Assembly: GCA_951828235.1 (NCBI GenBank)
Contig: OX639965.1
Coordinates: 1,571,191-1,635,190, forward strand
Length of the DNA: 64,000 bases
Source: an uncultured Gammaproteobacteria bacterium
Lineage (GTDB): Bacteria > Pseudomonadota > Gammaproteobacteria > Steroidobacterales > Foliamicaceae
Reading direction: 5' to 3'
Shown here: piece by piece, positions 10,661-20,684 of the stretch
Position numbering within the stretch: position 1 is the stretch's first letter
Layout of the letters: every line of letters begins with the position of its first letter
Program-made: the position numbers and the translations under genes
Notes under the pieces: model-generated
The model's input: the letters and a program-made list of their open reading frames with translations, nothing else
What the model was told of the DNA's origin: nothing
Databases searched by the model: none

Positions 10661-11194
10661 ATGTCCCGCCTGGCCAAACGACCGATTCCCGTTCCCGACG
10701 GCGTAAGCGCCCGTCTGGCCAACGGCACGCTCACGGCCAGGGGTCCGAAAGGCGAGGACTCGATGGCCGTCCACAGCGAGATCGAGATGAAGCTCGACGA
10801 CGGCGCCGTGTCGGTGGCCCCGCGCTCCGGCTCGCGCCTGGCGCGCAGCATGACCGGCACCACCTGCGCCCTGGTGCGCAACCTGTTCACCGGTGTCAGC
10901 CAGGGCTTCGAGCGGCGCCTTCAGCTCGTCGGCACCGGCTATCGCGCCGAGGCCAAGGGCAGCAAGGTGGCGCTGCAGCTCGGTTTTTCGCACCCGGTCG
11001 AATACCAGGTGGCGGACAAGGTGTCGGTGACGACGCCTTCCCAGACCGAGATCGTGCTCGAATCCATCAACCGTCAGCTCGTCGGCCAGACCGCCGCGGA
11101 AATCCGCGCCCTGCGTCCGCCGGAACCCTACAAGGGCAAGGGCGTGCGCTACAGGGGTGAGCAGTTGCGCCTGAAGGAAGCGAAGAAGAAGTAG
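10661..11194 (+). CDS. rplF: 50S ribosomal protein L6
   Basis: The 177-residue, two-domain protein has SRLAKRPIPVPDGV near the start and the C-terminal signature PEPYKGKGVRYRGEQLRLKEAKK. L6 lies at the factor-binding site of the 50S subunit. The gene lies three bases after rpsH. Confidence 0.98.
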   Translation: MSRLAKRPIPVPDGVSARLANGTLTARGPKGEDSMAVHSEIEMKLDDGAVSVAPRSGSRLARSMTGTTCALVRNLFTGVSQGFERRLQLVGTGYRAEAKGSKVALQLGFSHPVEYQVADKVSVTTPSQTEIVLESINRQLVGQTAAEIRALRPPEPYKGKGVRYRGEQLRLKEAKKK

Positions 11195-11209
11195 GCGGGG
11201 CGTAGCGAC

Positions 11210-11563
11210 ATGGCCATCGACAAGAAAACCGCCCGCGCCCGCCGCGCCCGCAAGACGCGCGGACGCATCGCCCGGCTCGGCCGGCCGAGGCTCAGCGTGC
11301 ACCGCACGCCCCGGCACATCTACGCCCAGCTCATCGAGCCCGGCGACGGCAAGGTGCTGGTGTCCGCTTCGACGCTCAAGCTGCGCGGCGAGGTCAAGAA
11401 CACCGGCAACGTGAAGGCCGCCAGGGAAGTGGGCAGGCAGCTTGCCGAGCAGGCCGTCGAGGCTGGCTTCAAGGCCGTCGCCTTCGACCGCTCGGGCTTC
11501 CGCTATCACGGGCGGATCAAGGCGCTGGCCGACGCCGCGCGCAAGGCCGGCCTGGACTTTTAG
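11210..11563 (+). CDS. rplR: 50S ribosomal protein L18
   Basis: The 117-residue protein has a basic N-terminus rich in [15 protein letters not shown] and the L18 motifs [14 protein letters not shown] and [20 protein letters not shown]. It binds 5S rRNA with L5 and delivers it to the 50S particle. Confidence 0.97.
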   Translation: MAIDKKTARARRARKTRGRIARLGRPRLSVHRTPRHIYAQLIEPGDGKVLVSASTLKLRGEVKNTGNVKAAREVGRQLAEQAVEAGFKAVAFDRSGFRYHGRIKALADAARKAGLDF

Positions 11564-11578
11564 CGAGAAACGCGAATC

Positions 11579-12079
11579 ATGGCGAACGAAAACGAGACCC
11601 GCGAAGACCTGCTGGAGAAGCTGGTGCATGTCAACCGCGTGGCCAAGGTGGTCAAGGGCGGCCGGCAGTTCGGCTTCACCGCGCTGACCGTGGTCGGCGA
11701 CGGCGGCGGACAGGTCGGCTTCGGCCACAGCAAGGCCCGCGAAGTGCCGCTGGCGATCCAGAAGTCGCTGGCCCAGGCGCGCGTCGAGATGAAGCCCGTA
11801 AAGCTGCGCCGCGGCACGCTGCACTACGCCATGACCGGGCGCCACGGCGCCACCAAGGTGTACATGCAGCCGGCCGCCGAGGGCACCGGCATCATCGCCG
11901 GCGGCGCCATGCGCGCGGTCTTCGAATGCTGCGGCGTGCGCAACGTGCTGGCCAAGTCGTACGGCTCGCGCAACCCCATCAACGTGGTGCGCGCCACCGT
12001 CAAGGCGCTGCACGAGGCGCGCTCACCGGGCCAGGTCGCCCGCATCCGCGGCAAGTCCGTCAAGGAGATCGTGAGCTGA
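11579..12079 (+). CDS. rpsE: 30S ribosomal protein S5
   Basis: The 166-residue protein has the S5 double-stranded RNA-binding region [21 protein letters not shown] and [12 protein letters not shown], then a C-terminal domain with [13 protein letters not shown] and [10 protein letters not shown]. It contributes to decoding accuracy at the mRNA entry site. Confidence 0.98.
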   Translation: MANENETREDLLEKLVHVNRVAKVVKGGRQFGFTALTVVGDGGGQVGFGHSKAREVPLAIQKSLAQARVEMKPVKLRRGTLHYAMTGRHGATKVYMQPAAEGTGIIAGGAMRAVFECCGVRNVLAKSYGSRNPINVVRATVKALHEARSPGQVARIRGKSVKEIVS

Positions 12080-12081
12080 CC

Positions 12082-12279
12082 ATGGCGAAGGCGAAGCACA
12101 AGAACGTCGAGCTCACGCTCAAGCGCAGCCTGCACGGCCGGCTGCGCAAGCACCAGGCCTGCGTGCGCGGCCTGGGCTTGAGGCGCCTGCACCAGACCGT
12201 GACCGTGCCCGCCACGCCCGAGAACCTCGGCATGGTGCGCAAGGTCTCGTACATGCTCGACGTGAGGGAGCTGGACTGA
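12082..12279 (+). CDS. rpmD: 50S ribosomal protein L30
   Basis: Starting at the ATG at 12082, two bases after the rpsE stop, gives 65 residues with [32 protein letters not shown], the L30 pattern. The upstream continuation of this frame is inside rpsE. Confidence 0.96.
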   Translation: MAKAKHKNVELTLKRSLHGRLRKHQACVRGLGLRRLHQTVTVPATPENLGMVRKVSYMLDVRELD

Positions 12280-12739
12280 TGCTGAACTCCCTTTCGCAAC
12301 CCGGCGGGCGCAAGCACCGCAAGCGCGTGGGGCGCGGCGCATCGGCCGGCGGCGGCAAGACCGCCGGCCGCGGCCACAAGGGCCAGGGCTCGCGCTCCGG
12401 TTCCGGCGTCATGCGCGGTTTCGAGGGCGGCCAGATGCCGCTTCAGCGCCGCCTGCCCAAGGTCGGCTTCGCGTCACGCACCGCCCGCTACACCGCGCGC
12501 ATCCGCACCGGCGAGATCGCGGGCCTAAGCGAGAAGACGGTGGACCTGGCGCTGCTCAAGGAACGGGGCCTGGCGCGCTTCGACACGCGCGCCGCCAAGG
12601 TGTTCCTGAGCGGCGAAATCAGCAAGCCCGTCAAGCTGGTGGGCATCGCGGCTACCGCGGGGGCGCGCAAGGCGATCGAAGCCGCCGGCGGTTCCGTCGA
12701 GGGCGGGGGCGCCCCCGCTTCCGGCAAGGCGAAAGACTG

Positions 12740-12740
<1 letters not shown>
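12279..12740 (+). CDS. rplO: 50S ribosomal protein L15
   Basis: The 153-residue protein has the Gly-rich basic N-terminus ([20 protein letters not shown]) and [18 protein letters not shown], typical of L15. It threads through 23S rRNA near the centre of the 50S subunit. It shares one base with both rpmD and secY. Confidence 0.97.
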
Positions 12741-14089
<1,349 letters not shown>

Positions 14090-14123
14090 GCGCCGGGACA
14101 TGGCTTGAAGGAGATGCAGGCAT

Positions 14124-14237
14124 ATGAAAGTACGCGCATCGGTTAAGAAGATCTGCCGCAACTGCAAGATCGTGCGGCGCAAGGGCGTGCTCAGGGTCCT
14201 GTGCACCGACCCGCGGCACAAGCAGAGGCAGGGCTGA
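14124..14237 (+). CDS. rpmJ: 50S ribosomal protein L36
   Basis: This 37-codon gene begins [21 protein letters not shown] and ends with a histidine-containing PRHKQRQG. The pattern C-x2-C...C...H is the zinc-binding (C+) form of L36. A GGAG Shine-Dalgarno precedes the ATG. It lies between secY and rpsM, the standard position. Confidence 0.95.
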   Translation: MKVRASVKKICRNCKIVRRKGVLRVLCTDPRHKQRQG

Positions 14238-14238
14238 C

Positions 14239-14595
14239 ATGGCTCGCATCGCCGGCATCAACGTGCCCGTGTACAAGCACGTGCGCGTCGCGCTTACGCA
14301 CATTTTCGGCATCGGCCCCGCCCGGGCCCTGGAGATCTGCGAGCTCGCCAACGTAACGCCCGACGTGCAGGTCAAGGACCTGGACGAACCCGAGATCGAG
14401 CGCATCCGCTCCTGCGTGGCGCGCTTCCAGCTCGAAGGCGACCTGAGGCGCGAGAATTCCATGAACGTCAAGCGCCTGATGGACCTGGGCTGCTACCGCG
14501 GACTGCGCCACCGGCGCGGGCTGCCGGTGCGCGGCCAGCGCAGCCGCACCAACGCCCGCACCCGCAAGGGGCCGCGCCGGCCCATCCGCAAGTAA
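14239..14595 (+). CDS. rpsM: 30S ribosomal protein S13
   Basis: The 118-residue protein starts [10 protein letters not shown] and has [15 protein letters not shown] and the C-terminal [25 protein letters not shown], the diagnostic S13 tail that contacts P-site tRNA and intersubunit bridges. It begins one base after rpmJ. Confidence 0.98.
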   Translation: MARIAGINVPVYKHVRVALTHIFGIGPARALEICELANVTPDVQVKDLDEPEIERIRSCVARFQLEGDLRRENSMNVKRLMDLGCYRGLRHRRGLPVRGQRSRTNARTRKGPRRPIRK

Positions 14596-14607
14596 GGGGT
14601 TATCGAA

Positions 14608-14994
14608 ATGGCAAAACCCAAACCCCGCAAGAAAGCGGCCAGGCGCCATGTCGTGGACGGCATCGCGCACATTCACGCGTCGTTCAACAACACCATCATC
14701 ACTATCACCGACCCGCAGGGCAACGCGCTGTCCTGGGCCACCTCCGGCGGCTCCGGTTTCCGCGGGTCGCGCAAGTCCACGCCCTTCGCCGCCCAGGTGG
14801 CTGCCGAGCGGGCCGCCAACCGCGCCCGTGAAATGGGCATGGCCAACCTGCAGGTGAGAGTCCGCGGCCCCGGCCCCGGCCGCGAGTCCGCGGTTCGCGC
14901 GCTTAACGCCGCCGGATTCCGCATTACCCACATCGAGGATGTCACACCCATCCCGCACAACGGCTGCCGCGCCCCGAAGCGGCGGCGCGTCTAG
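14608..14994 (+). CDS. rpsK: 30S ribosomal protein S11
   Basis: The 128-residue protein has [22 protein letters not shown] and ends [23 protein letters not shown], the highly conserved S11 C-terminus. S11 forms part of the platform at the E site. An in-frame GTG/ATG choice is unambiguous, since [10 protein letters not shown] follows a GGGTTATCGAA spacer. Confidence 0.98.
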   Translation: MAKPKPRKKAARRHVVDGIAHIHASFNNTIITITDPQGNALSWATSGGSGFRGSRKSTPFAAQVAAERAANRAREMGMANLQVRVRGPGPGRESAVRALNAAGFRITHIEDVTPIPHNGCRAPKRRRV

Positions 14995-15007
14995 GGAGGC
15001 GCTCGAC

Positions 15008-15631
15008 ATGGCTCGTTACACCGGACCCGTATGCAAGCTCTCGCGGCGCGAGGGCACCGACCTGCTGCTCAAGAGCCGGGTCCGCTCGCTCGAAGACAAG
15101 TGCCGCCACGACCGCGTGCCCGGCGCGCGCAGCACCCAGCGTCCCGGACGCATGTCCGACTACGGTCTGCAGCTTCGCGAAAAGCAGAAGTTAAGGCGCA
15201 TGTACGGCGTGCTGGAGCGGCAGTTCCGCAACTATTACAAGCGCGCCGCGCGCCAGAAGGGCTCCACCGGCGAAAACCTGTTGCGCCTGCTCGAAGGACG
15301 CCTGGACAACATCGTCTATCGCCTCGGCTTCGGCGCCACCCGGCCCGAAGCGCGTCAGCTCGTGTCCCACCGCGGGATCCAGGTCAACGGCCGCCTCGTC
15401 AACATTCCCTCCTACCAGGTCAAGGCGGGCGATGTCGTTGCCGTGCATCCGCGCGCCAAAGAGCAGCTCAGGATTCAGAACGCCATAGAGATCGCCCGCC
15501 AGCTCGGGTTCCCCGAGTGGCTGGAGCTGGATCAGAAAGCGCTGGCAGGCACGGTCAAGAGCCTGCCGGAAAGAGAAGAGATCCTGCCCGACATTAACGA
15601 AAGCCTGGTTGTCGAGCTTTATTCCAAGTAG
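15008..15631 (+). CDS. rpsD: 30S ribosomal protein S4
   Basis: The ATG at 15008 gives [19 protein letters not shown] and a 207-residue protein with the S4 RNA-binding domain ([32 protein letters not shown]). S4 initiates 30S assembly and represses the alpha operon in E. coli. The open frame upstream of 15008 overlaps rpsK and is not coding. Confidence 0.98.
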   Translation: MARYTGPVCKLSRREGTDLLLKSRVRSLEDKCRHDRVPGARSTQRPGRMSDYGLQLREKQKLRRMYGVLERQFRNYYKRAARQKGSTGENLLRLLEGRLDNIVYRLGFGATRPEARQLVSHRGIQVNGRLVNIPSYQVKAGDVVAVHPRAKEQLRIQNAIEIARQLGFPEWLELDQKALAGTVKSLPEREEILPDINESLVVELYSK

Positions 15632-15647
15632 CAGGAGTGCAAGCGCC

Positions 15648-16643
15648 ATGGACCAATCAGTACACACCTTCTTAAAGCCCCGCATCGTTCGCGTGGAGGA
15701 ACGCGGTCACCCGAACCGCGCCCGCATCACCATCGAGCCGCTGGAGCGCGGCTTCGGCCATACGCTGGGCAACGCGCTGCGCCGGTTGCTCCTGTCGAGC
15801 ATGCCGGGCGCCGCCATCGTCGAGGCGGAAATCCAAAACGAAGTGCTGCATGAATACAGCTCCATCGAGGGGGTCAAGGAGGACGTGGTCGAAATCCTGC
15901 TGAACCTCAAGGACGTGGCGGTACGCATGCACGCGCGCGCCAGTGCCGAGCTGATGCTCACCAAGAAGGGCCCGGGCCAGGTCACCGCCGGCGACATCGT
16001 GACCGACCACGACGTCGAGGTGGTCAACCCCGATCAGCACGTCGCCACGCTCACCTCCGGGGTGGAGTTGAGCATGCGCCTGACCGTCGCCACCGGCCGC
16101 GGCTACCGCCCGGCGGCGCGCATGGCGGAAGTCACCGAGGGCAGCGTCACCATGGGCCGGCTGCAGCTCGACGCTTCCTTCAGCCCGGTCCGGCGCGTCA
16201 GCTACGACGTCGAGTCCGCGCGCGTGGAGCGCCGCACCGACCTCGACCGGCTGATCGTGGAACTGGAAACCAACGGCGCCATCGATCCGGGCGACGCGGT
16301 GCGCCGCGCCGGCGAAATCCTGCGCGACCAGCTCACCGTGTTCGTGGACCTGGCGCCGAGCGAAAACGTCGGCCTCATGGGCATCGACCCGCAGCTCCGT
16401 CAGCTCTACATGTCGCCGATCGAGGACCTGCAGCTCAACGCCCGCTCGGTGAACTGCCTCAAGGCCGAAAGCATCCACTACGTGGGCGACCTGGTGCAGA
16501 AGACCGACGCGGAACTCTTGCGCACGCCCAATCTCGGCAAGCGTTCGCTCACCGAGATCCAGGAGAAGCTCAGCGAGCGCGGACTGGAACTGGGCTCCGA
16601 ACTGCCCGAATGGCCGCCGGCCGGGCTCAAGACCGCCGCCTGA
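15648..16643 (+). CDS. rpoA: RNA polymerase alpha subunit
   Basis: The ATG at 15648 gives a 331-residue protein. The N-terminal assembly domain has [35 protein letters not shown] sequence. The C-terminal domain contains [22 protein letters not shown], with the arginine that contacts UP-element DNA. It assembles RNA polymerase and receives activators. It sits between rpsD and rplQ as in other proteobacteria. Confidence 0.98.
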   Translation: MDQSVHTFLKPRIVRVEERGHPNRARITIEPLERGFGHTLGNALRRLLLSSMPGAAIVEAEIQNEVLHEYSSIEGVKEDVVEILLNLKDVAVRMHARASAELMLTKKGPGQVTAGDIVTDHDVEVVNPDQHVATLTSGVELSMRLTVATGRGYRPAARMAEVTEGSVTMGRLQLDASFSPVRRVSYDVESARVERRTDLDRLIVELETNGAIDPGDAVRRAGEILRDQLTVFVDLAPSENVGLMGIDPQLRQLYMSPIEDLQLNARSVNCLKAESIHYVGDLVQKTDAELLRTPNLGKRSLTEIQEKLSERGLELGSELPEWPPAGLKTAA

Positions 16644-16681
16644 CTGTCGGGCCGCCAGCTGAGAGACAAGGAACTTTCGCC

Positions 16682-17053
16682 ATGCGCCACCGCAAATCCG
16701 GCCGCATCCTGGGACGCACCAGCGACCATCGGCGCGCCATGTTCCGCAATATGGCCGCCTCGCTGATCGAGCACGAGCGCATCACCACCACCGTGCCCAA
16801 GGCCAAGGAATTGCGCCGTGTGGTGGAACCGCTGATCACGCTGGCCGGCGAGGACAGCGTGTCCCGCAGGCGCCTGGCCTACAACCGCCTGCGCAACCGC
16901 AAGGTGGTCGGCAAGCTGTTCGACGAGCTGGGCCCGCGCTTCAAGGAGCGCCCCGGCGGCTACCTGAGCATTCTCAAGAAAGGCCACCGCCCCGGCGACG
17001 CCGCCCCCATGGCCATCGTCCGCCTCGTAGAAGACCCCAAACCCGCAGAATAA
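16682..17053 (+). CDS. rplQ: 50S ribosomal protein L17
   Basis: The ATG at 16682 gives [24 protein letters not shown], the L17 N-terminus, and 123 residues in total. [16 protein letters not shown] and [15 protein letters not shown] are also typical. It is the last gene of the ribosomal supercluster. No clear terminator follows. Confidence 0.98.
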   Translation: MRHRKSGRILGRTSDHRRAMFRNMAASLIEHERITTTVPKAKELRRVVEPLITLAGEDSVSRRRLAYNRLRNRKVVGKLFDELGPRFKERPGGYLSILKKGHRPGDAAPMAIVRLVEDPKPAE

Positions 17054-17070
17054 CTTCCGGGAGGATCGTC

Positions 17071-17304
17071 ATGCCGATGGGATCCGTCTTCGAACACAAC
17101 CGCACCCAAGCCGTGCGTTTGCCGGATGAAACTCGCTTTCCCAAGAGCGTGAAGCGGGTCCACGTCCGGGTAAAAGGCCTCGACCGCATCTTTTCGCCGG
17201 CCGATCAGGTTTGGGACAGCTTTTTCCGGGGCAGGAAAGGTGCCAGCGACGACTTCATGGCTGAACGCCCGGGGCAGGAGCAGCAGGATCGAGAATCGCT
17301 GTAA
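17071..17304 (+). CDS. Orphan VapB-type antitoxin
   Basis: The 77-residue protein has the AbrB/VapB pattern: an N-terminal stretch with NRTQAVRLPDETRFP, then VHVRVKGLDRIFSP and WDSFF, and a short acidic/Gln-rich tail (QEQQDRESL). Such proteins bind their own operator and neutralise a VapC PIN-domain RNase. No vapC follows: only 39 bases separate it from the convergent HNH gene. It is therefore an orphan, or acts on a toxin elsewhere. Confidence 0.7.
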   Translation: MPMGSVFEHNRTQAVRLPDETRFPKSVKRVHVRVKGLDRIFSPADQVWDSFFRGRKGASDDFMAERPGQEQQDRESL

Positions 17305-17343
17305 CGGCGCCCGCCGGCCGGAAAGGAGACCCAAAGGCTCTCT

Positions 17344-19005
17344 TCAGCGATACCCCGCCTCCAGGCAAAGCCCGTCGATGGCGATGTTGTAGTCCATGCG
17401 CTCGCCGGTCCAGCCGCAGCGCCCGGTGTGGGGGTCGATCTTCAGGCCGTGCGACGCGTTGAACGCCGCCAGCCGCTGGGCGCCGTCCGTTGCGGAGGCG
17501 CTTCCGGGCTTTTCGCAGGTGTTTCCGGACCCAGCACAAGTGTTTCCGCGGAAACATTCCTCGTGGGACCCGTGCGCCTGTCCTGTCCTGCCCGCCATTG
17601 GGAGCACCCGTCCGTCCGGGCGCGTGAACTGGATCTCGCCGTCGCGCACGCGAACGCCGTAACCCCCTTCGTGCACCTGTCGGTGATGCTGAGAGCACAG
17701 GGTGACCAGGTTATCGAGCCGGGTCTCGCCGCCATCCGCCCAATGCTTGATGTGATGGGCGTGCACATAGCGGGATCGGTCGCAGCCCGGAAAGCGGCAG
17801 CCGCCGTCGCGAACGCGTAGCGCACGCCGGATCGCCGGCGGCACGGCCCGGGTGCGGCGGCCAACGGCCAGCGGCTCGCCCTTCGCGCCTTCGACCACAC
17901 CGACCAGGGCGCCGTCGCACCCCAGCCGCCGCGCCGTTTCCACCGCCATCGGCCCGCCGTGTTCGAACGACGCGCCGCTGCTCTCCGGCACGTCACGCAG
18001 CGCATCGTGGGCGATGTGCACCACCACCTCGTGAGCGCCATTGGCCGAACCCGAGCACTTCCCGGCGAGAAACCTCTGGACAATGTGCTCCAGAGCGTCC
18101 GCGCGCCGCTGACTCACACTACGCCGAGGTGTTTCCGCGGAAACACTGTCAGGCAACGAATTCCACCGCGAAGGCAGCGCGGATTGCGTCGGGGATGTTT
18201 CCGCGGAAACATTTGCGGGAACATCGTCAGGCGCCGAGCGCGCCGGCTCGCCCGTCCCGGCGCTCTCCGCATCCTCGCCGCGTTCCTCAAGTTGCGCTTC
18301 TGCCGCTTCCAGCGCCTTGAACAGCATCTCGCCCACCTCGGGCGCCAGGCGGGCCTCCAGCCTGACACTGCCGTCGCTTTCCCGCCAGCACTCCAGGTAG
18401 CGCCGCTCGTGCATGGCCTCGGCCTCGTCACGCTCGAGATAGCGCACGGCCCGCCGGAAGCCCCGCACCGTGCGCTCGACATGCGCAGCCGTGCCGTTCA
18501 GGGCAATGCGCAGCAGCGTGTCTTCCGTCTCCGCCATCGCCACCCGTGTGAGCGCGCGGACTTTCGAATACGAAAGCCGGCCTTCGCCGAATGCTTCCGC
18601 GATCTTCGGCAACGACGTCAAGGCCCGGGCTACCCGCACCTTTTCTCTCGCCGCCACCGGGCCGATGCCGCATTGCCAGCTCAGCCAGTGGGCGCAACTC
18701 GCTATGCCGTGCTGGGCCCAGCCCTCCCTGCGGTCGAACTCCGCCAGCAGGGCGAGAAAATGCGCGGTGGCGGCGTTGATGTGCCCCCACAGTTGGGTGA
18801 TCTCCGCCTCCAGTGCTTCGAGTGCGGCCTCTTCGCGCTGCCGCTCGGCCATGCGCACATCGGCATCGGGGTGGGGATACGACGCCATGCCGGCAGAGCA
18901 AGGCTCGACGGCGGCAGCAGGGGGAAGCTCGACCGGGCCGGCAACAGTCGCCGGAATCTCAGCGTCGCTAACAGGGGCGGCAGAAGCAGTGCGGTGAAGG
19001 TCCAT
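17344..19005 (-). CDS. DUF222 / HNH-endonuclease domain protein
   Basis: The protein is 553 residues from the ATG at 19005, which has a GGAG site 8 bases upstream; an earlier ATG at 19023 lacks one. A DUF222-type helical region spans about residues 50-240. A C-terminal HNH nuclease motif is visible (CRFPGCDRSRYVHAHHIKHWADGGETRLDNLVTLC, HH). Between and after them the frame is interrupted by low-complexity peptides VSAET/GNTC, encoded by copies of a 16-bp palindrome. Such genes are common and often mobile; the exact function is unknown. Confidence 0.8.
   Translation of the reverse strand: MDLHRTASAAPVSDAEIPATVAGPVELPPAAAVEPCSAGMASYPHPDADVRMAERQREEAALEALEAEITQLWGHINAATAHFLALLAEFDRREGWAQHGIASCAHWLSWQCGIGPVAAREKVRVARALTSLPKIAEAFGEGRLSYSKVRALTRVAMAETEDTLLRIALNGTAAHVERTVRGFRRAVRYLERDEAEAMHERRYLECWRESDGSVRLEARLAPEVGEMLFKALEAAEAQLEERGEDAESAGTGEPARSAPDDVPANVSAETSPTQSALPSRWNSLPDSVSAETPRRSVSQRRADALEHIVQRFLAGKCSGSANGAHEVVVHIAHDALRDVPESSGASFEHGGPMAVETARRLGCDGALVGVVEGAKGEPLAVGRRTRAVPPAIRRALRVRDGGCRFPGCDRSRYVHAHHIKHWADGGETRLDNLVTLCSQHHRQVHEGGYGVRVRDGEIQFTRPDGRVLPMAGRTGQAHGSHEECFRGNTCAGSGNTCEKPGSASATDGAQRLAAFNASHGLKIDPHTGRCGWTGERMDYNIAIDGLCLEAGYR
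17541..17556. repeat. 16-bp perfect palindrome TGTTTCCGCGGAAACA, copy 1
   Basis: This exact self-complementary 16-mer lies inside the HNH gene near its 3' end. A degenerate half (GTGTTTCCGGAC) lies about 25 bp to the left. Confidence 0.85.
18130..18145. repeat. 16-bp perfect palindrome TGTTTCCGCGGAAACA, copy 2
   Basis: Identical to copy 1, in the inter-domain linker of the HNH gene, 50 bp from copy 3. Confidence 0.85.
18196..18211. repeat. 16-bp perfect palindrome TGTTTCCGCGGAAACA, copy 3
   Basis: Third identical copy, in the same linker. The protein reads VSAET at copies 2 and 3 and FRGNT at copy 1, so the element is read in more than one frame. Confidence 0.85.
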
Positions 19006-19041
19006 TTCGAGGCTCCGTTTCAATCCGTTGAAGTCCCCCGA

Positions 19042-19070
19042 ACTATAACACGAATAAGCAATGGAATCAA
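19042..19070 (-). promoter_or_regulatory. Sigma70-type promoter of the HNH gene
   Basis: On the minus strand TTGATT (19065-19070) and TATAGT (19042-19047) are separated by exactly 17 bp, close to the ATG at 19005. The region is AT-rich against a high-GC background. Confidence 0.55.
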
Positions 19071-19174
19071 TGTCTTATATTGCTTTATATTGCCGAAAAC
19101 GGGCCAAACAACGCGCCAATAAACGAGGCCTCGGCGTCGATCGGCGATCTTCGTCCACAGGAGATTCCCGCAGG

Positions 19175-19263
19175 AAAGTGTCGCGTCCTCTCCCGTGGAA
19201 AGGCGGCCCGCCCTCTCCGAAGGCGAAGCGCCATCGCCTTGCGGGGGCGTTGTCCCCCTGTGG
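19175..19263. repeat. REP-like GC-rich palindrome cluster
   Basis: Two stem-forming segments (GGCGGCCCGCC...CTTCG and CGGGGGC...GTCCCCC) lie between the HNH gene and the transporter. They resemble the dispersed GGGCGTCCCGCCC family found across the window. Confidence 0.45.
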
Positions 19264-19301
19264 CATTATTCCGCGACCGCTTCAGGAGTAGCACCCAGCC
19301 C

Positions 19302-20657
19302 ATGCCAGAGAACACTTCCGCCCGGCGCTGGAGTTCGGGACGCACCTTTCTGCTCGCCTCCATCGGCGGCGCCATCGGCCTCGGCAACATCTGGCGCTTC
19401 CCCTACATCATGGGGGAGAACGGCGGCGGCGCCTTTGTTTTCGTTTACCTGATCGCCGCCTTCCTGGTGGCGGTGCCCATCCTGTCGGTGGAAGTCGCGA
19501 TCGGCCGCCACGGCCGCGCCAGTCCCTACACCGCCATGGCCGCGGTGTCCACGCAGAGCGGCCGCTGGGCCGCCTGGGGCCTGGTGGGCGGCATGGGCCT
19601 GCTTACCGGCTACCTGATCATGAGCTTCTACAGCGTCATCGCCGGCAGCACCGTCGACTACCTGGTGCTGGCGGCGAGCGGGGCCTTCAAGGGGCTCACG
19701 AAGGAATCCGCCGAGGCGCTGAACGCCGGGCTCAACAACAACCCGCTGCGCCTGGGCGCCTGGCACACGCTGTTCATGGTGGCGAGCTGCGTCATCGTGG
19801 GCCGGAACGTTCGCCGCGGCATCGAGGCGGCGGTGCGGTTCCTGATGCCGGTACTGTTCCTCCTGCTCCTGTCCGTGATCGCCTATGCGCTGCTCGAAGG
19901 CGATGCCGCCGGCGGCCTCAACTTCATGTTCGATTTCCGCTTCGAACAGCTCACCGCCGCCTCCGCGCTGGAGGCCATCAGCCACGCCTTTTTCTCGATC
20001 GGCGTGGCCATTGGGCTGATGATGATGTACGGGGCCTTCGCGCCCTGCGAAGTCTCGCTTCCGCAGACCTGCGTGGGCATCGCCATCGCCGACACGGGCG
20101 TGGCGGTGCTCGCCGGCATCGCGATCTTTCCGCTGGTGTTCGCCAACGGCCTGGAGCCCGGCTCCGGTCCTTCGCTGGTGTTCCTGACGCTGCCGATCGC
20201 CTTCGGAAGCATGCCCGGCGGGAGCTTCTTCGGCTCGGTCTTCTTCCTGCTGCTGGGCTTCGCCGCGCTGACCTCGGCCATCGCCCTGATGGAAGCGGCC
20301 GTCACCCTGCTGCAGGAACGCCTGCAACTCGGCCGCTGGACCGCAACCCTGTCGGTGGGCGCCACGCTGTGGGGCCTGGGCTGGCTGACGGTGCTGTCGT
20401 TCGGGTCCGGCGCGGAATGGAACGCGATTGCCGGCATGAACCCGTTCGAAGTGATCGACTACCTCACGGCCACGATCATGATGCCGCTGGGCGGCGCGCT
20501 GATGGCGCTGTTCGCCGGCTGGCGGATGAAGCGCTCCATCCTGCTCGGCGAACTGGGCTGGCAGGAAGGCGCGCTCTTCACCGTCTGGCTGTGGCTGCTG
20601 CGCGTCGTCGCCCCCGCCGCCATCCTGATCATCATGTACAACGCCCTCTTCACCTGA
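19302..20657 (+). CDS. Sodium-dependent transporter, SNF (NSS) family
   Basis: The ATG at 19302 follows a GGAG site and gives 451 residues. The first membrane helix contains the family's sodium/substrate motif ASIGGAIGLGNIWRFPYIMGENGGGAF, and about 11-12 hydrophobic segments follow. Family members import amino acids or related solutes with sodium; the substrate cannot be told here. The open frame upstream of 19302 has no homology. It converges on the metallo-hydrolase gene. Confidence 0.9.
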   Translation: MPENTSARRWSSGRTFLLASIGGAIGLGNIWRFPYIMGENGGGAFVFVYLIAAFLVAVPILSVEVAIGRHGRASPYTAMAAVSTQSGRWAAWGLVGGMGLLTGYLIMSFYSVIAGSTVDYLVLAASGAFKGLTKESAEALNAGLNNNPLRLGAWHTLFMVASCVIVGRNVRRGIEAAVRFLMPVLFLLLLSVIAYALLEGDAAGGLNFMFDFRFEQLTAASALEAISHAFFSIGVAIGLMMMYGAFAPCEVSLPQTCVGIAIADTGVAVLAGIAIFPLVFANGLEPGSGPSLVFLTLPIAFGSMPGGSFFGSVFFLLLGFAALTSAIALMEAAVTLLQERLQLGRWTATLSVGATLWGLGWLTVLSFGSGAEWNAIAGMNPFEVIDYLTATIMMPLGGALMALFAGWRMKRSILLGELGWQEGALFTVWLWLLRVVAPAAILIIMYNALFT

Positions 20658-20658
20658 C

Positions 20659-20683
20659 CCCGGGGAAGAGGGCGTCCCCGGGA
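20659..20683. repeat. REP-like palindrome between convergent genes
   Basis: CCCCGGGG...GTCCCCGGG forms a stem in the 27-bp gap between two convergent genes and contains GAGGGCGTCCC, the core of the dispersed family. It may serve as a bidirectional terminator. Confidence 0.5.
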
Positions 20684-20684
20684 G

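Noticed and set aside
14939..15007. Upstream ATG of the rpsD frame
   Set aside because: It overlaps rpsK and adds residues absent from all S4 proteins. [16 protein letters not shown] at 15008 is the conserved start.
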